Shown here piece after piece: positions 1-6,987 of a stretch of DNA of 7,120 nucleotides. The stretch's first letter is position 1; each line of letters begins with the position of its first letter. Made by a program: the position numbers and the translations under genes. The notes under the pieces were generated by a model that searched no databases, had not been told where the DNA came from, and saw nothing but the letters and a program-made list of their open reading frames with translations. This stretch comes from Chitinophagaceae bacterium (GTDB lineage Bacteria > Bacteroidota > Bacteroidia > Chitinophagales > Chitinophagaceae): contig PLEB01000302.1 in the NCBI GenBank assembly GCA_003136915.1, forward strand, positions 1-7,120, read 5' to 3'.

Positions 1-85
1 TAACGGATTCCTGTTGCTCAAGTAATTTAGCTAGTTTTTTGTCTTTCGACAGATGGGAAACATAGGGAAATGCTGCTGATTGCAT
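1..85 (-). CDS. Probable DNA-3-methyladenine glycosylase (AlkA-like), N-terminal fragment
   Basis: An ATG at 85-83 opens a minus-strand frame that stays open to the left edge, giving 28 codons. The peptide begins MQSAAFPYVSHLSKDK and continues KLAKLLEQQESV. A short Leu-Ser-Lys-Asp-x-x-Leu stretch followed by a Glu/Gln-rich helix is what I recall at the N-terminus of short Bacteroidota DNA-3-methyladenine glycosylase II proteins of the HhH-GPD superfamily, which excise alkylated bases to start base-excision repair. The helix-hairpin-helix and catalytic Asp lie outside the window, so the name rests on resemblance of the first 28 residues only. It starts 18 bases after the stop codon of the fasciclin gene and is probably co-transcribed with it. 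A different protein with a similar N-terminal helix cannot be excluded. Confidence 0.5.
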   Translation of the reverse strand, partial: MQSAAFPYVSHLSKDKKLAKLLEQQESV

Positions 86-103
86 GCCCGTAATTTAAGT
101 CAA

Positions 104-1060
104 TTAGTAAACCAATATTTCATCCACCTTAAACAATACGCCATTGATTGCCATTTGATTTGCTGAAACTACATTAGAGAAATAACCATGGCCTTTTAAT
201 TGAACCTGGGCCGAGATGCCGGTTAAATTAAAATAAAGGGTACTGTCGTTTACGGTCAGCAGGGTGCTGCTGTCGGAAATATCATAGGTAAATAAACGCT
301 GGGGAACCAGGTTCGACGCGATAAATAACCTTAAGGAATCAGGATTTACCGTATTCAGGTCCTGCGGTGAATTATATCCTAGTTTTCTGAAGGCATCGTT
401 ATCAGGAGCAAAAAAAGTATAAGGTCCGCCGGAACTAAGATCCTTAGTTAAACTATCGGGTACAGCCGTCGCCAGCTGGAGTGCATTGGAAAGAAAGCTA
501 AGGGATGTATCTGCATTTATCAGTTGCAGTAAGTTATTTGCCGGAGGTATTAGTATGCCCTGTAAGGCGTGCAGCACGCCATTGGCTGCAATCAGATCCA
601 CCGCGATCACGGGGACACCGTTTACCCATATCGCATTGGAATCTCCTGTGATAAAAACAGAATCTCCATTGGCCATCACCACTTTCAGTTCCTTTGTCCC
701 GATAAGGGAAGAGGAGGTCATGGCCACACCCGCGATAGTATGATAGAGCACAAAGTTCTTTGAGGCGACAGGATTCGTGCTATTAATCACGCTCTGGGTG
801 ATGCCGGCCTGGTTCAACGCATCATTTGTGGGGACAAAAACGGTAAATGGTCCTGCCCCGCTAAATGTAGAATCCAATCCTGCCTGTTTAACGGCAGATT
901 CAAAAAGTGTTGTATTGCTGCCATTGGCCAGGATATAGGAAATGGTGGACGTTTTAAAATCTACGCTTTTTGCCGAGTTTTTATTGCATGCCCACCCGGA
1001 GAAAATTCCAGCTGCGATCAGTAGAAATAAGATATACCTGTTGCCGGAAAATGTGCTCAT
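104..1060 (-). CDS. Two-domain fasciclin (FAS1) lipoprotein
   Basis: This 318-residue protein is probably anchored to the outer or cytoplasmic membrane. Residues 9-24 are hydrophobic and end in SGWAC, so Cys25 is the likely lipidated residue; the Trp at -2 makes the lipobox non-canonical, but Bacteroidota lipoboxes are loose. Two FAS1 domains follow, at about 37-173 and 174-318. Each carries the family's signature: TVFVPTND (73-80) and VLHALQGIL (162-170) in the first, and FFAPDNDAF (216-224) with NGVLFKVDEIL (306-316) in the second. FAS1 domains act in adhesion and extracellular protein or polysaccharide contacts; no substrate can be read here. The gene lies 93 bases after cysS and 18 bases before the partial glycosylase gene. 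No clear Bacteroidota promoter (TAnnTTTG with an upstream TTG) is visible in the 93-base gap, so read-through from cysS is possible. Confidence 0.88.
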   Translation of the reverse strand: MSTFSGNRYILFLLIAAGIFSGWACNKNSAKSVDFKTSTISYILANGSNTTLFESAVKQAGLDSTFSGAGPFTVFVPTNDALNQAGITQSVINSTNPVASKNFVLYHTIAGVAMTSSSLIGTKELKVVMANGDSVFITGDSNAIWVNGVPVIAVDLIAANGVLHALQGILIPPANNLLQLINADTSLSFLSNALQLATAVPDSLTKDLSSGGPYTFFAPDNDAFRKLGYNSPQDLNTVNPDSLRLFIASNLVPQRLFTYDISDSSTLLTVNDSTLYFNLTGISAQVQLKGHGYFSNVVSANQMAINGVLFKVDEILVY

Positions 1061-1153
1061 ACGCTATACTGTTTCAGTTTATTGGGCCTCTTTTAAGTGT
1101 CCCTGCCTGCTATACGTAAAAAAAGGAATTTCGGTATGCTGATAAGATAATTT

Positions 1154-2644
1154 TTATTCCAGTGTAAAGCTCACCCGCCCGTCTTTTTCGTCTTTGAGGA
1201 GGATCCCGATCTCCAGCAACTGCTTCCGGATCCTGTCCGAGGTCTGGTAGTCCTTTTTAGACCTGGCGTCCTTCCGGATATCGATAACCAGGTCCATGAT
1301 CCCCTGAAGACGTTCGGATTCCTGCCCATTTTCATCCTTCAGCCCCATTACGTCTTCCAGAAAGTTTTTGAACTGGTTCTTAACATAAGACAAGGTTTCG
1401 GGGGAAAGGGTTGTCTTTTCCAGGTCACCGCTCCGAAAAGAATTGATATGGTTGACGAGGTTAAACATATTGGCCAGAACCTTGGCTGTATTGAAATCAT
1501 CGTTCATGAAATCATCAAATTCCCGGCATAAAGAATTGAACTGGGTTTCGAGCTGGGCATTAATTTCTTTTCGGGGATCACTGGTCATCTTCCGGAGTTC
1601 CTGGTAAGAATCCCATAAGCGCCGGAGCCCTTTTTCCGCGGCCTGCAAAGCCTCATTACCAAAATCAAGTGTACTACGGTAATGGGTTTGCAAAATGAAA
1701 AACCGGATGGTCATCGGGTGGTAGGCCTGGGTAAGCAAGGGACTGTTACCGGAAAACATATCTGTAAGCCGGATCACATTATTATAACTCTTACCCATTT
1801 TTTTGCCATTGATGGTAATCATATTGTTGTGCAACCAATATCTGGCAGGCACATGGTGATTACAAATAGTGCTTTGGGCAATTTCACTTTCATGGTGCGG
1901 AAACATCAGGTCCATCCCGCCTCCATGAATATCAAATTCAGGTCCGAGATATTTTGTGCTCATCGCAGAGCATTCAATATGCCAACCGGGGAATCCCTCT
2001 CCCCAGGGGCTGGTCCAGCGCATGATATGGTCTGGTGGTGCAACCTTCCACAAAGCAAAATCCTGACGGTTGCGTTTTTCTTCCTGGCTTTCGAGATCCC
2101 GCGTTGTTTCCAGCAATTCATCCAGCTTTCGGCCGCTGAGTTTCCCATAAGGATATTTTCCAGCATATTTTTTTACATCAAAATAAACGGAACCATTCAC
2201 CACATAGGCATATCCCGCAGCAATGATCTGTTTAATCATTTCAATCTGTTCCACGATATGTCCTGTGGCAGTAGGCTCAATACTTGGATCTAAATTATTG
2301 AACTGGTGCATAGCCCAATGAAAGAGATTGCTGTATTTCTGCACCAGTTCCATGGGCTCCATTTTCTCGATCACTGCTTTTTTGGAGATCTTGTCTTCCG
2401 CTGCTCTTCCTTCTTCTTCAAAATGGCCAGCATCAGTGATATTCCTGACATACCGAACTTTATAACCCAGGTATAAAAGATATCTGAAGATCACATCAAA
2501 GGTGATAAAACCCCGGGCATGACCCAGGTGGCTTTCCCCGCTAACCGTAGGTCCGCATACATACATTCCAACATGATGCGGGGTTAACGGCACAAATTCC
2601 TCTTTTTGCCTGCTGTAAGAATTATAAACTTTTAAGTTGCTCAT
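1154..2644 (-). CDS. cysS: Cysteinyl-tRNA synthetase
   Basis: This class I aminoacyl-tRNA synthetase attaches cysteine to tRNA-Cys in the cytoplasm. With the start at 2644 it has 496 residues, a little longer than the E. coli enzyme. The HIGH motif is HLGH (39-42) within the SHLGHARG stretch, and the KMSKS loop is KMGKS (282-286). The four expected zinc ligands are in place: Cys30 in the CGPTV motif, Cys225 in WHIEC, His250 and Glu254 in the [10 protein letters not shown] stretch. [11 protein letters not shown] (241-251) is typical of CysRS. The C-terminal part, with [13 protein letters not shown] at about 461-473, is the usual helical anticodon-binding region. The frame stays open to an ATG at 2710, but the added 22 residues overlap the upstream EEP gene and match nothing in the family; [11 protein letters not shown] is a normal CysRS beginning. 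The chosen start lies 22 bases after the EEP stop. Confidence 0.97.
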   Translation of the reverse strand: MSNLKVYNSYSRQKEEFVPLTPHHVGMYVCGPTVSGESHLGHARGFITFDVIFRYLLYLGYKVRYVRNITDAGHFEEEGRAAEDKISKKAVIEKMEPMELVQKYSNLFHWAMHQFNNLDPSIEPTATGHIVEQIEMIKQIIAAGYAYVVNGSVYFDVKKYAGKYPYGKLSGRKLDELLETTRDLESQEEKRNRQDFALWKVAPPDHIMRWTSPWGEGFPGWHIECSAMSTKYLGPEFDIHGGGMDLMFPHHESEIAQSTICNHHVPARYWLHNNMITINGKKMGKSYNNVIRLTDMFSGNSPLLTQAYHPMTIRFFILQTHYRSTLDFGNEALQAAEKGLRRLWDSYQELRKMTSDPRKEINAQLETQFNSLCREFDDFMNDDFNTAKVLANMFNLVNHINSFRSGDLEKTTLSPETLSYVKNQFKNFLEDVMGLKDENGQESERLQGIMDLVIDIRKDARSKKDYQTSDRIRKQLLEIGILLKDEKDGRVSFTLE

Positions 2645-2666
2645 GCCTTCGCCCAAATATAAACAT

Positions 2667-3800
2667 TTATCGCTTTGGGTCCTGTAGCTGAAGGTCGGCC
2701 AACACCGCATGGTGATCGGAAAATGGAGATACTATTTTTGAGCATTGCAAAACTTTAAAAGATTTGTCAGGCAAAATATAATCAATACGTAAAGTGGGAG
2801 AAATATGAATATAAGTTCTTCCGATGCCGAAGGAACCGGAAATGAAAGCATCCTGGCGATTGCCCTTGATATGAAAATAAGTATAGGAATTCGGCACATC
2901 ATTGAAATCCCCGCAGATAATGACAGGGTAAGGACTCGCATCCAAATGTCTTCTCACCGTATCCGCCTGGTATCCCCGCAGACTCAACGCGAATTTCAAT
3001 TTTTTTGCCAGCGAACGCGAGGCCTGCAACAGGCTGTCTTTTGCATTTCGGATGATCTCTACATCACGGAAATCCTTGGGCTTGAAAAGTACCGACTGCA
3101 AATGCGTCGTGTATATTCTGATGCGTTTTCCATTCACGGAAATATCCGCTTCGATGAGGCTTTCTGTGCTGCCGGTAGTATCCGGAATAAAAGTTTGCCT
3201 CGCATTTCTCAGGAACGGATATTTTGAAAAAATAACTACGCCTGTTGAATATTTACTTATTCTGTTGTGGTAATCGTGGGAAAAAAAATAATAAGGGAAA
3301 TGCATCTTATCGCGGATGTATCTGATATTGGAAATTGCTGAATCATCCGGCTCATAGAATTCCTGAAAGCAAAGCAGATCGGCTTGCTGTTTGTTTACCA
3401 GATCCAACATGTGCAGCCGGTGACCGGAAGCGCCCGTCTTTTTTGTAATGAACTCGTCCCAGCGTCGCACGTTCCAGGTCATGATACGGATTGAATTTTC
3501 CTCTTTGTGGGCAAAATCTTTTCTGGAAGGGTTCATTCCGAAGAAAGCATGAATATTCTTCCAGCCAATGATCAGGGATATCAGGGAAATGAGCAACCAT
3601 CTGGGAGAAATAAATAGCCAGAAAAACAAAAAAATCAATAAAATAATAAGGAATAATGGGAAAAAAAAGGCGAGCAGTGAAATAAACCACCATTTATCCG
3701 GATGAAGAAAGGCATTGCAGCATGTGATCAGGAACAACAGGGCAATAACAATATTCAGCAGAATGACGAAACGTTTGGTAAATTTCCGCAGGGATGCCAT
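2667..3800 (-). CDS. Membrane-anchored endonuclease/exonuclease/phosphatase (EEP) family protein
   Basis: This 377-residue protein has a hydrophobic N-terminal third followed by a complete EEP (DNase I-like) domain. Three membrane segments lie at about 11-31, 41-63 and 66-84, so the catalytic domain from residue 104 should face the periplasm if the N-terminus is cytoplasmic. The metal and catalytic motifs are all present: TWN with Asn110, CFQE with Glu147, THL with His233, GDFND with Asp298 and Asn300, RIDYI with Asp340, and SDHH with Asp362 and His363. The family hydrolyses phosphodiester or phosphomonoester bonds in nucleic acids, phospholipids or inositol phosphates, and the sequence does not show which. 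It starts 12 bases after the stop of the inactive rhomboid gene and ends 22 bases before cysS, which suggests one transcript. The AT-rich 5' part reflects Phe/Ile/Leu codons of the membrane segments. Confidence 0.9.
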   Translation of the reverse strand: MASLRKFTKRFVILLNIVIALLFLITCCNAFLHPDKWWFISLLAFFFPLFLIILLIFLFFWLFISPRWLLISLISLIIGWKNIHAFFGMNPSRKDFAHKEENSIRIMTWNVRRWDEFITKKTGASGHRLHMLDLVNKQQADLLCFQEFYEPDDSAISNIRYIRDKMHFPYYFFSHDYHNRISKYSTGVVIFSKYPFLRNARQTFIPDTTGSTESLIEADISVNGKRIRIYTTHLQSVLFKPKDFRDVEIIRNAKDSLLQASRSLAKKLKFALSLRGYQADTVRRHLDASPYPVIICGDFNDVPNSYTYFHIKGNRQDAFISGSFGIGRTYIHISPTLRIDYILPDKSFKVLQCSKIVSPFSDHHAVLADLQLQDPKR

Positions 3801-3812
3801 GGTCGGCTCAAG

Positions 3813-4736
3813 TTACAAATCTTCCTCTTCTGCGGCCCGCTTCAGAATTTCTTTTTCTTCGCTGGTTAGATAGCGATATCCCTGTTGATTTATTTTGTCC
3901 AGGATCTCATCAATCCTTTTCTGCGTGATGTTGGGTATTTTTTTATAAGGCTGGGTACCGGCCACATGATAGTAGAACTCATCTTTCCGCCTGGTTTTTT
4001 TCTTTTTATCCGGATTGAAAAGATCGTTAAGCCAGTCGAAAAACTGGCTTATCCAGATGCTTGCATCTCTTCCTCTTCGTAATTGATAAATAAACAAATA
4101 CCCGATTCCAGCCGCGCCCGCATTGGCGGTATAGGATCCCGTATCTCCATAGCCAATACTGGAAAAATTGATCAGCAAAAATATCAGGGTCAGTACCCAA
4201 AGGGGAATGCCACCATTGATCATGGGGAAGATCCTGTAATCGGGGGAAACCGTGGTCGTTGCTATGGCTACGGCTGCGATGGCACAATTTGCACCTGAAA
4301 GCGTATCCAGATCGATTTTTCCCCGGAGATCAGGAAAAATAAGATGGCAGAGCACGAACAAAATGGCTCCGGTCAGACCTCCGTAAAGATAAATTGGAAT
4401 AATTTTTCTGTTTCCTGTAAGGTCCTGCAAAATATAACCGAAACTCCAAAGCCAGAACATATTGGAAATAAACCGGAAGACTTCATGATCTGAAAACATA
4501 TAACTGATCAAAGTCCAGGGCCGCATAACAATTTTTCCCGGTGCAGCAGGCAGCGCAAACCAACTATACACACGCGTGTAATACTCGGGAACCAGTGCAT
4601 TACTCACCAGATAAACAACGTATATAAATTTCAGGATGACAAATAAAACTGCATTGAGGATCAGGAGCTGGATAAGAGCATTCCCCTCCTGGCCCAGGTT
4701 CATTCTTTTCCGGAAGTTGTCTTCTTTCACATCCAT
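3813..4736 (-). CDS. Catalytically inactive rhomboid-fold protein (pseudoprotease) with C-terminal helical tail
   Basis: This 307-residue protein has the six-helix rhomboid layout: membrane segments at about 21-45, 87-104, 113-133, 148-163, 178-192 and 203-220. Aligned by eye to active rhomboids, the catalytic serine motif GxSG reads GANC (148-151), with Asn150 in place of Ser. The helix-6 AHxxG motif reads ANAAG-like ANAGA (204-208), with Asn205 in place of the catalytic His. The helix-2 His (E. coli GlpG H150) is Arg88, while the oxyanion-hole Asn (GlpG N154) is kept as Asn92. It should therefore be unable to act as a serine protease. A soluble tail from about 224 to 307 has a basic run (KKKKTRRK, 244-251) and two predicted short helices in RIDEILDKINQQGY and TSEEKEILKRAA; it resembles a C-terminal domain I recall on other Bacteroidota rhomboids. 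The gene follows the active rhomboid after 80 bases. Met12 is an alternative start. Confidence 0.88.
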   Translation of the reverse strand: MDVKEDNFRKRMNLGQEGNALIQLLILNAVLFVILKFIYVVYLVSNALVPEYYTRVYSWFALPAAPGKIVMRPWTLISYMFSDHEVFRFISNMFWLWSFGYILQDLTGNRKIIPIYLYGGLTGAILFVLCHLIFPDLRGKIDLDTLSGANCAIAAVAIATTTVSPDYRIFPMINGGIPLWVLTLIFLLINFSSIGYGDTGSYTANAGAAGIGYLFIYQLRRGRDASIWISQFFDWLNDLFNPDKKKKTRRKDEFYYHVAGTQPYKKIPNITQKRIDEILDKINQQGYRYLTSEEKEILKRAAEEEDL

Positions 4737-4783
4737 GGGTCTTCAATGTAAGTTACTGCAGATATTAACGGTCTGAGGACAGG

Positions 4784-4800
4784 ACTGTTTTATTAACAGT
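4784..4800. repeat. Short inverted repeat between the two rhomboid genes
   Basis: Perfect 6-base arms, ACTGTT (4784-4789) and AACAGT (4795-4800), flank a 5-base TTATT spacer. The repeat lies within the 80-base gap between the active rhomboid stop and the start of the inactive one. In the minus-strand transcript the stem is followed by a C/T/A mix without a U-run, so it does not look like an intrinsic terminator. It could be a small operator or an RNA processing hairpin, or a chance occurrence, since the stem is short and AT-rich. Confidence 0.25.
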
Positions 4801-4816
4801 TGGAATTGATATGGGT

Positions 4817-5518
4817 TCAGTAAGAATTCCTTCTATCTGTTTTTTTCCAGTAAAATACCAATAAAAGACCAACGAGGCCCCCGCCCAAATGAGCCCAGTG
4901 GGCCACATTATCGCCAGCCGTATTTCTAATACCCATAAATAATTCAATACACACATAGCCAAGGACTGCCCATTTGGCTTTTATAGGGAAAAAGAAATAC
5001 AGGTATAAAAGGCTATTGGGGAAAAGTAAACCAAATGCCACCATGCAACCGAAGATTGCCCCGGACGCCCCAAGCGTTGCTGAATTCAGCTCTGGATTCG
5101 AATACTTAATAATTTCCTGCTGGTGGTAAGGCAAAGTAGCTAACTCCTGCCACAATGGAGTCAGTTCATGGTACAATACCAGCAAATGCAGGACGGCAGC
5201 TCCGACCCCGCAGACCATGTAGAAAATCAGGAAACGCCTGGGTCCCCAGAAATTTTCAAGGATACTTCCAAACATCCACAGGATCAGCATATTCCAAAAA
5301 ATATGCGAAATGCCGCCGTGCATGAACATGTAGGTGACTAACTGATGAGGCCGGAAATAAACGGAACGGACATCATGCAGCGCGAAGAGATTTTCAATGC
5401 TGAAACTTGGATTGTTCTCAAAAACTTTTTGAGCAAGAAAAACAAGTACATTAATGATGATCAGGTTCTTGATTACGGTGGGAATAACCTGAAAGCTTCC
5501 CGGTCGGAATTCGGTCAT
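4817..5518 (-). CDS. Rhomboid family intramembrane serine protease (catalytic site intact)
   Basis: This 233-residue polytopic protein should cleave membrane-spanning substrates within the cytoplasmic membrane. Membrane segments lie at about 14-32, 69-88, 96-116, 150-167, 183-198 and 207-224, a minimal six-helix rhomboid without added domains. The active site is complete: HGGISHIFWN gives His67, His72 and Asn76 (GlpG H145, H150, N154); GASGAIFG (150-157) gives the nucleophile Ser152; AHWAHLGGG gives the catalytic His210. WGPRRF (91-96) corresponds to the L2/TM3 entry region. A hydrophilic loop of about 30 residues (117-147) lies between helices 3 and 4 and should be periplasmic. The substrate is unknown. 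It begins 25 bases after the stop of the rRNA methyltransferase gene and is followed by the inactive paralogue, which suggests shared transcription and possibly shared clients. Confidence 0.94.
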   Translation of the reverse strand: MTEFRPGSFQVIPTVIKNLIIINVLVFLAQKVFENNPSFSIENLFALHDVRSVYFRPHQLVTYMFMHGGISHIFWNMLILWMFGSILENFWGPRRFLIFYMVCGVGAAVLHLLVLYHELTPLWQELATLPYHQQEIIKYSNPELNSATLGASGAIFGCMVAFGLLFPNSLLYLYFFFPIKAKWAVLGYVCIELFMGIRNTAGDNVAHWAHLGGGLVGLLLVFYWKKTDRRNSY

Positions 5519-5543
5519 ATTTCATCTGCAATTACGCTGCAAG

Positions 5544-6950
5544 TTAGTGCTTTAAAAAAAGTCCGGTCACATTTTCAATATGATGAGTATGCGGGAACAT
5601 ATCCACAGGTTGTATGGCAGCAACATGATACTTGTGTGACAGGAGCTGCAGGTCACGGGCCTGGGTAGCCGGATTACAGCTCACATACACAATTTTTTCA
5701 GCTGCGATGTCCAGCATTTTGTTTATGAGTTTTTCCGTCATCCCTATACGCGGCGGATCGGTGATAATAACATCCGGCCTGCCATGCGTTTGGAAAAATG
5801 AGTCGTTACACAATTCGCTTACATCCCCGGTAAAGAAATCAGCGTGGCCGACCTGATTGAGTGCAGCATTTTCCTTTGCATCGGAAATAGCTTCCGGCAC
5901 GAGTTCAACCCCGATCACCCTGCTCGCGTGATCACTAAGAAAAATGCCGATACTACCTGTTCCGCAATAAAGATCATATACGGTTTCCTTCCCGGACAGG
6001 CCGGCAAGATTTCGTATTACCTGGTACAAACGCTCCGCCTGGGCGGTATTGGTCTGGAAAAAAGATTTCGGTCCGACCTTAAAGGAAAACCGCTCCAGTT
6101 TTTCCACTACATATCCCTTGCCATGAAAAACGATCGGCCTGAGGCCGGTCAAACTATCATTTCTTTTTGGATTGATGGTATACAGCAGGGTGGTAATGGA
6201 CGGGAACTGCTCCATAATATAAGTCAAAAGGCGGTTTACCAGGGTTTCATCGAGATACCCAAAAACGATATTGACCATCAGCTCGCCTGTCTGGCAAAGC
6301 CTTACCTGCATCGTGCGGAGAAAGCCCTCATGGCGGAGTATATCATAAAAAGAGACTTTATGCGCTATCGCCCATTGTTTAATCTCCTTTCGGAGAAAAT
6401 TGGTCGGTTCCGCCTGCAGAAAGCAGGTATCAACGTCCACTACTTTATCAAAAATTCCACGCGCATGAAAGCCTGCGGCATCCTGGATCGCAGAGATTTC
6501 CGGATCCTGCAATTCTTCCCTTAGGAGATATCTCCGGTTCGAGAAAGTATATTCAATTTTATTCCGGTAGCCCCTGGTCTGCTGCGCCCCCAGAATGGGC
6601 ATCATTTCCGGCAGATCCATCTTTCCGATCCGTTTCAGGCTTTGCCAAACCTGGTCCTGCTTATATTCCAGCTGTTTGGCATAGGGAAGCATCTGCCATT
6701 GGCAACCGCCGCAAATGCCGAAATGGGAGCAAAAAGGTATTACCCTGTCTGCCGCATATTCAGTAAAAGAAAGAACATGACCCTCTGCCCAGTCCTTTTT
6801 ATCCCTGGTCAGCCTTACCGTAACTACATCTCCCGGAACTGCCAGGTCCACAAAGATCACCTTCCCTTCATGCCTGGCCAGGCTCTTTCCTTCCGCAGCA
6901 TATCCGGTGATCTTAAGGTTTTCTATAACAATATTTTTCTTTTTTCCCAC
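5544..6950 (-). CDS. rlmD: 23S rRNA (uracil-C5)-methyltransferase, RlmD/RumA type
   Basis: This 468-residue enzyme of the TrmA/RlmD/RlmC family uses S-adenosylmethionine to methylate C5 of a uracil in 23S rRNA. An N-terminal TRAM domain (about 7-64) binds RNA. Four cysteines match the iron-sulfur ligands of E. coli RlmD: Cys74, Cys80 and Cys83 in CSHFGICGGC, and Cys176. The SAM site is DLYCGTGSIGIF (326-337) with FFQTN (297-301) before it. DPPR (398-401), the nucleophile Cys425 in VSCNP, and the general-base Glu459 in HHIEN complete the catalytic set. The TRAM and Fe-S domains make RlmD (U1939) more likely than TrmA; Bacteroidota paralogues can modify other sites, so the exact target is inferred. 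The start is GTG at 6950-6948: the frame closes upstream at a TAA without an ATG, and the next internal Met is at 86, well inside the protein. Confidence 0.92.
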   Translation of the reverse strand: MGKKKNIVIENLKITGYAAEGKSLARHEGKVIFVDLAVPGDVVTVRLTRDKKDWAEGHVLSFTEYAADRVIPFCSHFGICGGCQWQMLPYAKQLEYKQDQVWQSLKRIGKMDLPEMMPILGAQQTRGYRNKIEYTFSNRRYLLREELQDPEISAIQDAAGFHARGIFDKVVDVDTCFLQAEPTNFLRKEIKQWAIAHKVSFYDILRHEGFLRTMQVRLCQTGELMVNIVFGYLDETLVNRLLTYIMEQFPSITTLLYTINPKRNDSLTGLRPIVFHGKGYVVEKLERFSFKVGPKSFFQTNTAQAERLYQVIRNLAGLSGKETVYDLYCGTGSIGIFLSDHASRVIGVELVPEAISDAKENAALNQVGHADFFTGDVSELCNDSFFQTHGRPDVIITDPPRIGMTEKLINKMLDIAAEKIVYVSCNPATQARDLQLLSHKYHVAAIQPVDMFPHTHHIENVTGLFLKH

Positions 6951-6987
6951 GGCGGCAAATGTAGGATTATCTTAATTTAGCATTCCT
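6951..6987. promoter_or_regulatory. Divergent intergenic region between rlmD and the plus-strand gene
   Basis: These 37 bases separate two divergent starts, so they must hold at least part of the promoters for both. On the minus strand TACATTTG (6963-6956) matches the Bacteroidota -7 consensus TAnnTTTG and ends 5 bases before the rlmD GTG. On the plus strand TAATTTAG (6973-6980) is a partial match 7 bases before the ATG. Neither has a TTG element at the usual spacing of about 17 to 23 bases upstream, so these assignments are tentative. Confidence 0.25.

Noticed and set aside
1061..1153. Terminator or promoter between cysS and the fasciclin gene
   Set aside because: An imperfect GCTATAC/GTATGC arm pair flanks an A-rich tract, but it has a bulge and a long loop, and no U-run is placed to end cysS transcription. 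No TAnnTTTG box with an upstream TTG is present.
1682..2293. Open frame of 203 codons on the plus strand, opposite cysS
   Set aside because: It is entirely antisense to conserved catalytic regions of cysS and shows no family features of its own.
2645..2710. N-terminal extension of cysS to the ATG at 2710
   Set aside because: It would add 22 residues unlike any CysRS N-terminus and overlap the end of the EEP gene by 44 bases; the ATG at 2644 gives a standard beginning.
3277..3668. Two copies of TTTTTTTTCCCA (minus strand, at 3288-3277 and 3668-3657) within the EEP gene as possible slippage or phase-variation sites
   Set aside because: Both encode Phe-Phe runs in an intact frame, runs of eight are common in AT-rich Phe codon stretches, and no alternative frame of interest follows either one.
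4027..4962. Short minus-strand frames in and around the rhomboid genes that might indicate a frameshifted rhomboid
   Set aside because: Both rhomboid frames read through all six membrane segments without interruption; the missing catalytic residues in the second come from in-frame codons, not from a shift.
5844..6524. Long open frame of 226 codons on the plus strand, opposite rlmD
   Set aside because: It lies wholly within a strongly supported enzyme gene, its translation shows no recognisable domain, and it is best explained as an antisense shadow.
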